NCBI GenBank assembly: GCA_905207425.1
Contig: CAJLLB010000115.1
Coordinates: 1 to 5,796, forward strand
DNA length: 5,796 nucleotides
Reading direction: 5' to 3'
From: an uncultured Collinsella sp.
Lineage (GTDB): Bacteria; Actinomycetota; Coriobacteriia; Coriobacteriales; Coriobacteriaceae
The notes beneath the pieces are model-generated. The model did no database searches, was not told the origin of the DNA, and saw only the letters and a list, made by a program, of their open reading frames with translations. This document shows positions 4,253 to 5,796 of the stretch, piece after piece; within the stretch, counting starts at the first letter, position 1; the number at the start of each line of letters is the position of its first letter. The position numbers and the translations under genes were made by a program.

Positions 4253-5796
4253 TTACTCCGTACGATGACGCAGTTTTTCAATCGCTGCGGCAATCAGCGC
4301 CAGCAGGCCAGTTCCGCCAAGCGCCGCGACGGTCACGGCAGTATTGTCGCCCGTCTCGGCCAGGCTTCCCTTAGCGGCCTTCTTGCCATTCTTCTTGCCC
4401 GAAGGATCCTTGGCATCGGGCTTGGTACTGTTATCCTTGCCGCTCGTCGGCTTCTGCACGACAGCAGGCTCAACAACCTCGACGGTCACCGAAGCGGTGA
4501 GCTGTTGAGGCGCCGGCGTCTCTGCAGCGCCATCCTCGGCAAGCGTCGCAATCGCCGCGGCGTCACCGTCAACGGGCATCGTCGCGGTAATGACGACGGT
4601 TCCGTTCTTGAGAGCCTTGACCTTACCGTTCTCGACCGTAGCGATCGTCGGGTCGGACGAGGTCCACGTCACGGCACCACGCAACAGAGCGCCATCGGCC
4701 GCATTGCTCGCCGCGGCAGCAAGGTCAATTGCCTTGCCGCGCTCTACCTTGAGCACGGTTTCGGCAGTCGTGGCCTTGCCGTTTTGGTCAACGATAACGA
4801 GGTCCTTGGCCGCCGGGCGCGGCTTAACGATCACTCTGCAGCTGACCGTCAGATCCGTACCGCGAACCTTACCGTCCACGGTCACATCATCGGCACCCCA
4901 ATCCAGTGCGGGGACATTCTCCCAATCGACATCGTAGTCTTCCTGGCTGCCGTCCTTCATCATCACGGAGACCTTCTTGGGCAGCGCCTTGAGCACATCG
5001 TCGGCAGAGCTTGCCTCAAACACCTCAACGGGAGCGAACGTCGCAGGCCTCACGGGAATCTCGCTTGCCGGCGTCTCGACGACCAGCTTGCAGGTCGCCT
5101 TGAGCGTCGTACCCTCGACGGAGCCTTCGATCGTGTACTCGCCAACAGCGGCAAGCTGCTTGTCCAGGCCATCCATATTCCATGTGACCGCGGCCTCATC
5201 CGTGTGGCCATCGGAGTACGTCACGGCAACCTTCTTGGGCAGCTGTCCCGTCACGGTGTCGGCCTTGGCATCGCGCTCGACCGTAATCTGCGGTACCTCG
5301 GCAACCTTGTTGATCGTCGTCGTGGAGGTAACAATGACCTCGACAGGCAGGTTGCCGTTCACCGTCACGCCCTTGGCGACGACGCTGTTGCCGTACGTGT
5401 CGGCCGCGGCAGGAACCTCAGTCCATGTGATCTCGGACTCCGCCGTCGTCTTGCCGTCCTTCATAAGGACCGTCGCCTTCACGCCCTTGAGCGCATCACG
5501 CACGGCGTCGGCCGATGCGCCCTCGGGAACGCTAACGCCCGCGACAGGCTCAACAGACGCCGGAATCTCGGCATCGCTCTTCACGACCGTGACCGTGCAC
5601 TTGGCCTTAACCGAAGTGCCCTCTACCTTGCCCTCAAGCGCAACATCGCCCAGCTTGCCCAAGGCATCTGCCGTGAGCGGAGTCTTATTCCACGTGACGG
5701 CAGCAGTCCTCGTCGAGCCATCAGACATGTTGAGGGTCACCTTGGTGGGCAGCGCAATGTCGTCGGCGGCAGTGTTGCGAGCAACCGAAAGCTTAA
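4253..5796 (-). CDS. Cell-wall-anchored surface protein with tandem bacterial Ig-like domains and LAETG sorting signal, C-terminal part (5' end outside window)
   Basis: The frame is open to the window edge (first full codon 5794-5792), giving 513 visible residues. The GTG at 5740 is an internal Val inside a domain (ALPTKVTLNMSDG), not a start. Four tandem Big_4-like Ig modules lie at about 5573-5796, 5312-5572, 5069-5311 and 4817-5068. Each has a variant of LPKKV-hydrophobic-DG...VTW. A Big_2-like module follows (about 4466-4816; VTWTSSDPTIATVENGKV, then NGTVVITAT). A Lys/Ser/Pro wall-spanning linker comes next (4364-4465), then LAETG at 4349-4363, a hydrophobic segment (about 4280-4342) and the tail KLRHRTE. 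This is a sortase substrate displayed on peptidoglycan. Ala at the second position fits LAxTG, the preference reported for class E sortases of high-GC actinobacteria (family knowledge). The N-terminal region, which would hold any adhesin or enzyme domain, is not visible, so the binding target is unknown. Confidence 0.9.
   Translation of the reverse strand, partial: KLSVARNTAADDIALPTKVTLNMSDGSTRTAAVTWNKTPLTADALGKLGDVALEGKVEGTSVKAKCTVTVVKSDAEIPASVEPVAGVSVPEGASADAVRDALKGVKATVLMKDGKTTAESEITWTEVPAAADTYGNSVVAKGVTVNGNLPVEVIVTSTTTINKVAEVPQITVERDAKADTVTGQLPKKVAVTYSDGHTDEAAVTWNMDGLDKQLAAVGEYTIEGSVEGTTLKATCKLVVETPASEIPVRPATFAPVEVFEASSADDVLKALPKKVSVMMKDGSQEDYDVDWENVPALDWGADDVTVDGKVRGTDLTVSCRVIVKPRPAAKDLVIVDQNGKATTAETVLKVERGKAIDLAAAASNAADGALLRGAVTWTSSDPTIATVENGKVKALKNGTVVITATMPVDGDAAAIATLAEDGAAETPAPQQLTASVTVEVVEPAVVQKPTSGKDNSTKPDAKDPSGKKNGKKAAKGSLAETGDNTAVTVAALGGTGLLALIAAAIEKLRHRTE

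Noticed and set aside
4590..4937. Plus-strand open frame opposite the surface-protein gene
   Set aside because: It is antisense to coherent Ig modules and has no domain signature or ribosome binding site that I could support.
5738..5740. GTG at 5740 as the start of the surface-protein gene
   Set aside because: The frame continues open to the window edge and codes KLSVARNTAADDIALPTK, which completes the first Ig module. There is no signal peptide after the GTG, so the gene is truncated by the window.

Overview
The window reads as chromosomal DNA of a high-GC anaerobic Gram-positive, most likely class Coriobacteriia and plausibly Collinsella. This placement is an inference. It rests on GC-rich codon choice, a GlpA-like/FAD-oxidoreductase/DUF1667 gene trio, an LAxTG-type cell-wall sorting signal and lower-GC intergenic regions packed with palindromes.

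Layout. Positions 1-2281 (+) hold a tight three-gene unit. It comprises the 3' end of a GlpA-type FAD oxidoreductase with a C-terminal [2Fe-2S] BFD domain, a complete GlpB-like FAD/NAD(P) oxidoreductase, and a small four-cysteine DUF1667 (COG3862) protein. The gaps are 1 and 3 bases, so the genes are almost certainly co-transcribed and translationally coupled. They probably act together in anaerobic oxidation of glycerol-3-phosphate or a related substrate. Positions 2282-2821 carry no gene but hold a dense run of inverted repeats. Positions 2822-3910 (+) encode a complete M24 metallopeptidase of the Xaa-Pro type, apparently with its own promoter. Positions 3911-4252 are a second hairpin-rich spacer, which includes an intrinsic terminator for the peptidase and one for the opposite-strand gene. 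Positions 4253-5796 (-) hold the C-terminal 513 codons of a large surface protein made of Ig-like domains, ending in a sorting signal. It is convergent with the peptidase and runs off the window.

The most notable signal is outside the genes. Two intergenic elements, each exactly 160 bases between the outer ends of their arms (2437-2596 and 3959-4118), share a 32-base core (30/32 identical) at nearly the same internal position. Each is closed by a long inverted-repeat stem of unrelated sequence. This looks like a structured, possibly mobile or RNA-encoding repeat family. Around them are a perfect 38-bp palindrome (2651-2728), several degenerate copies of a short repeat built on GGGACGGG and TTTAGCTAC, and two other long hairpins. 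One short repeat overlaps the stop codon of the DUF1667 gene and supplies its last codons. No transposase, integrase, reverse transcriptase, CRISPR array, tRNA or rRNA was seen.
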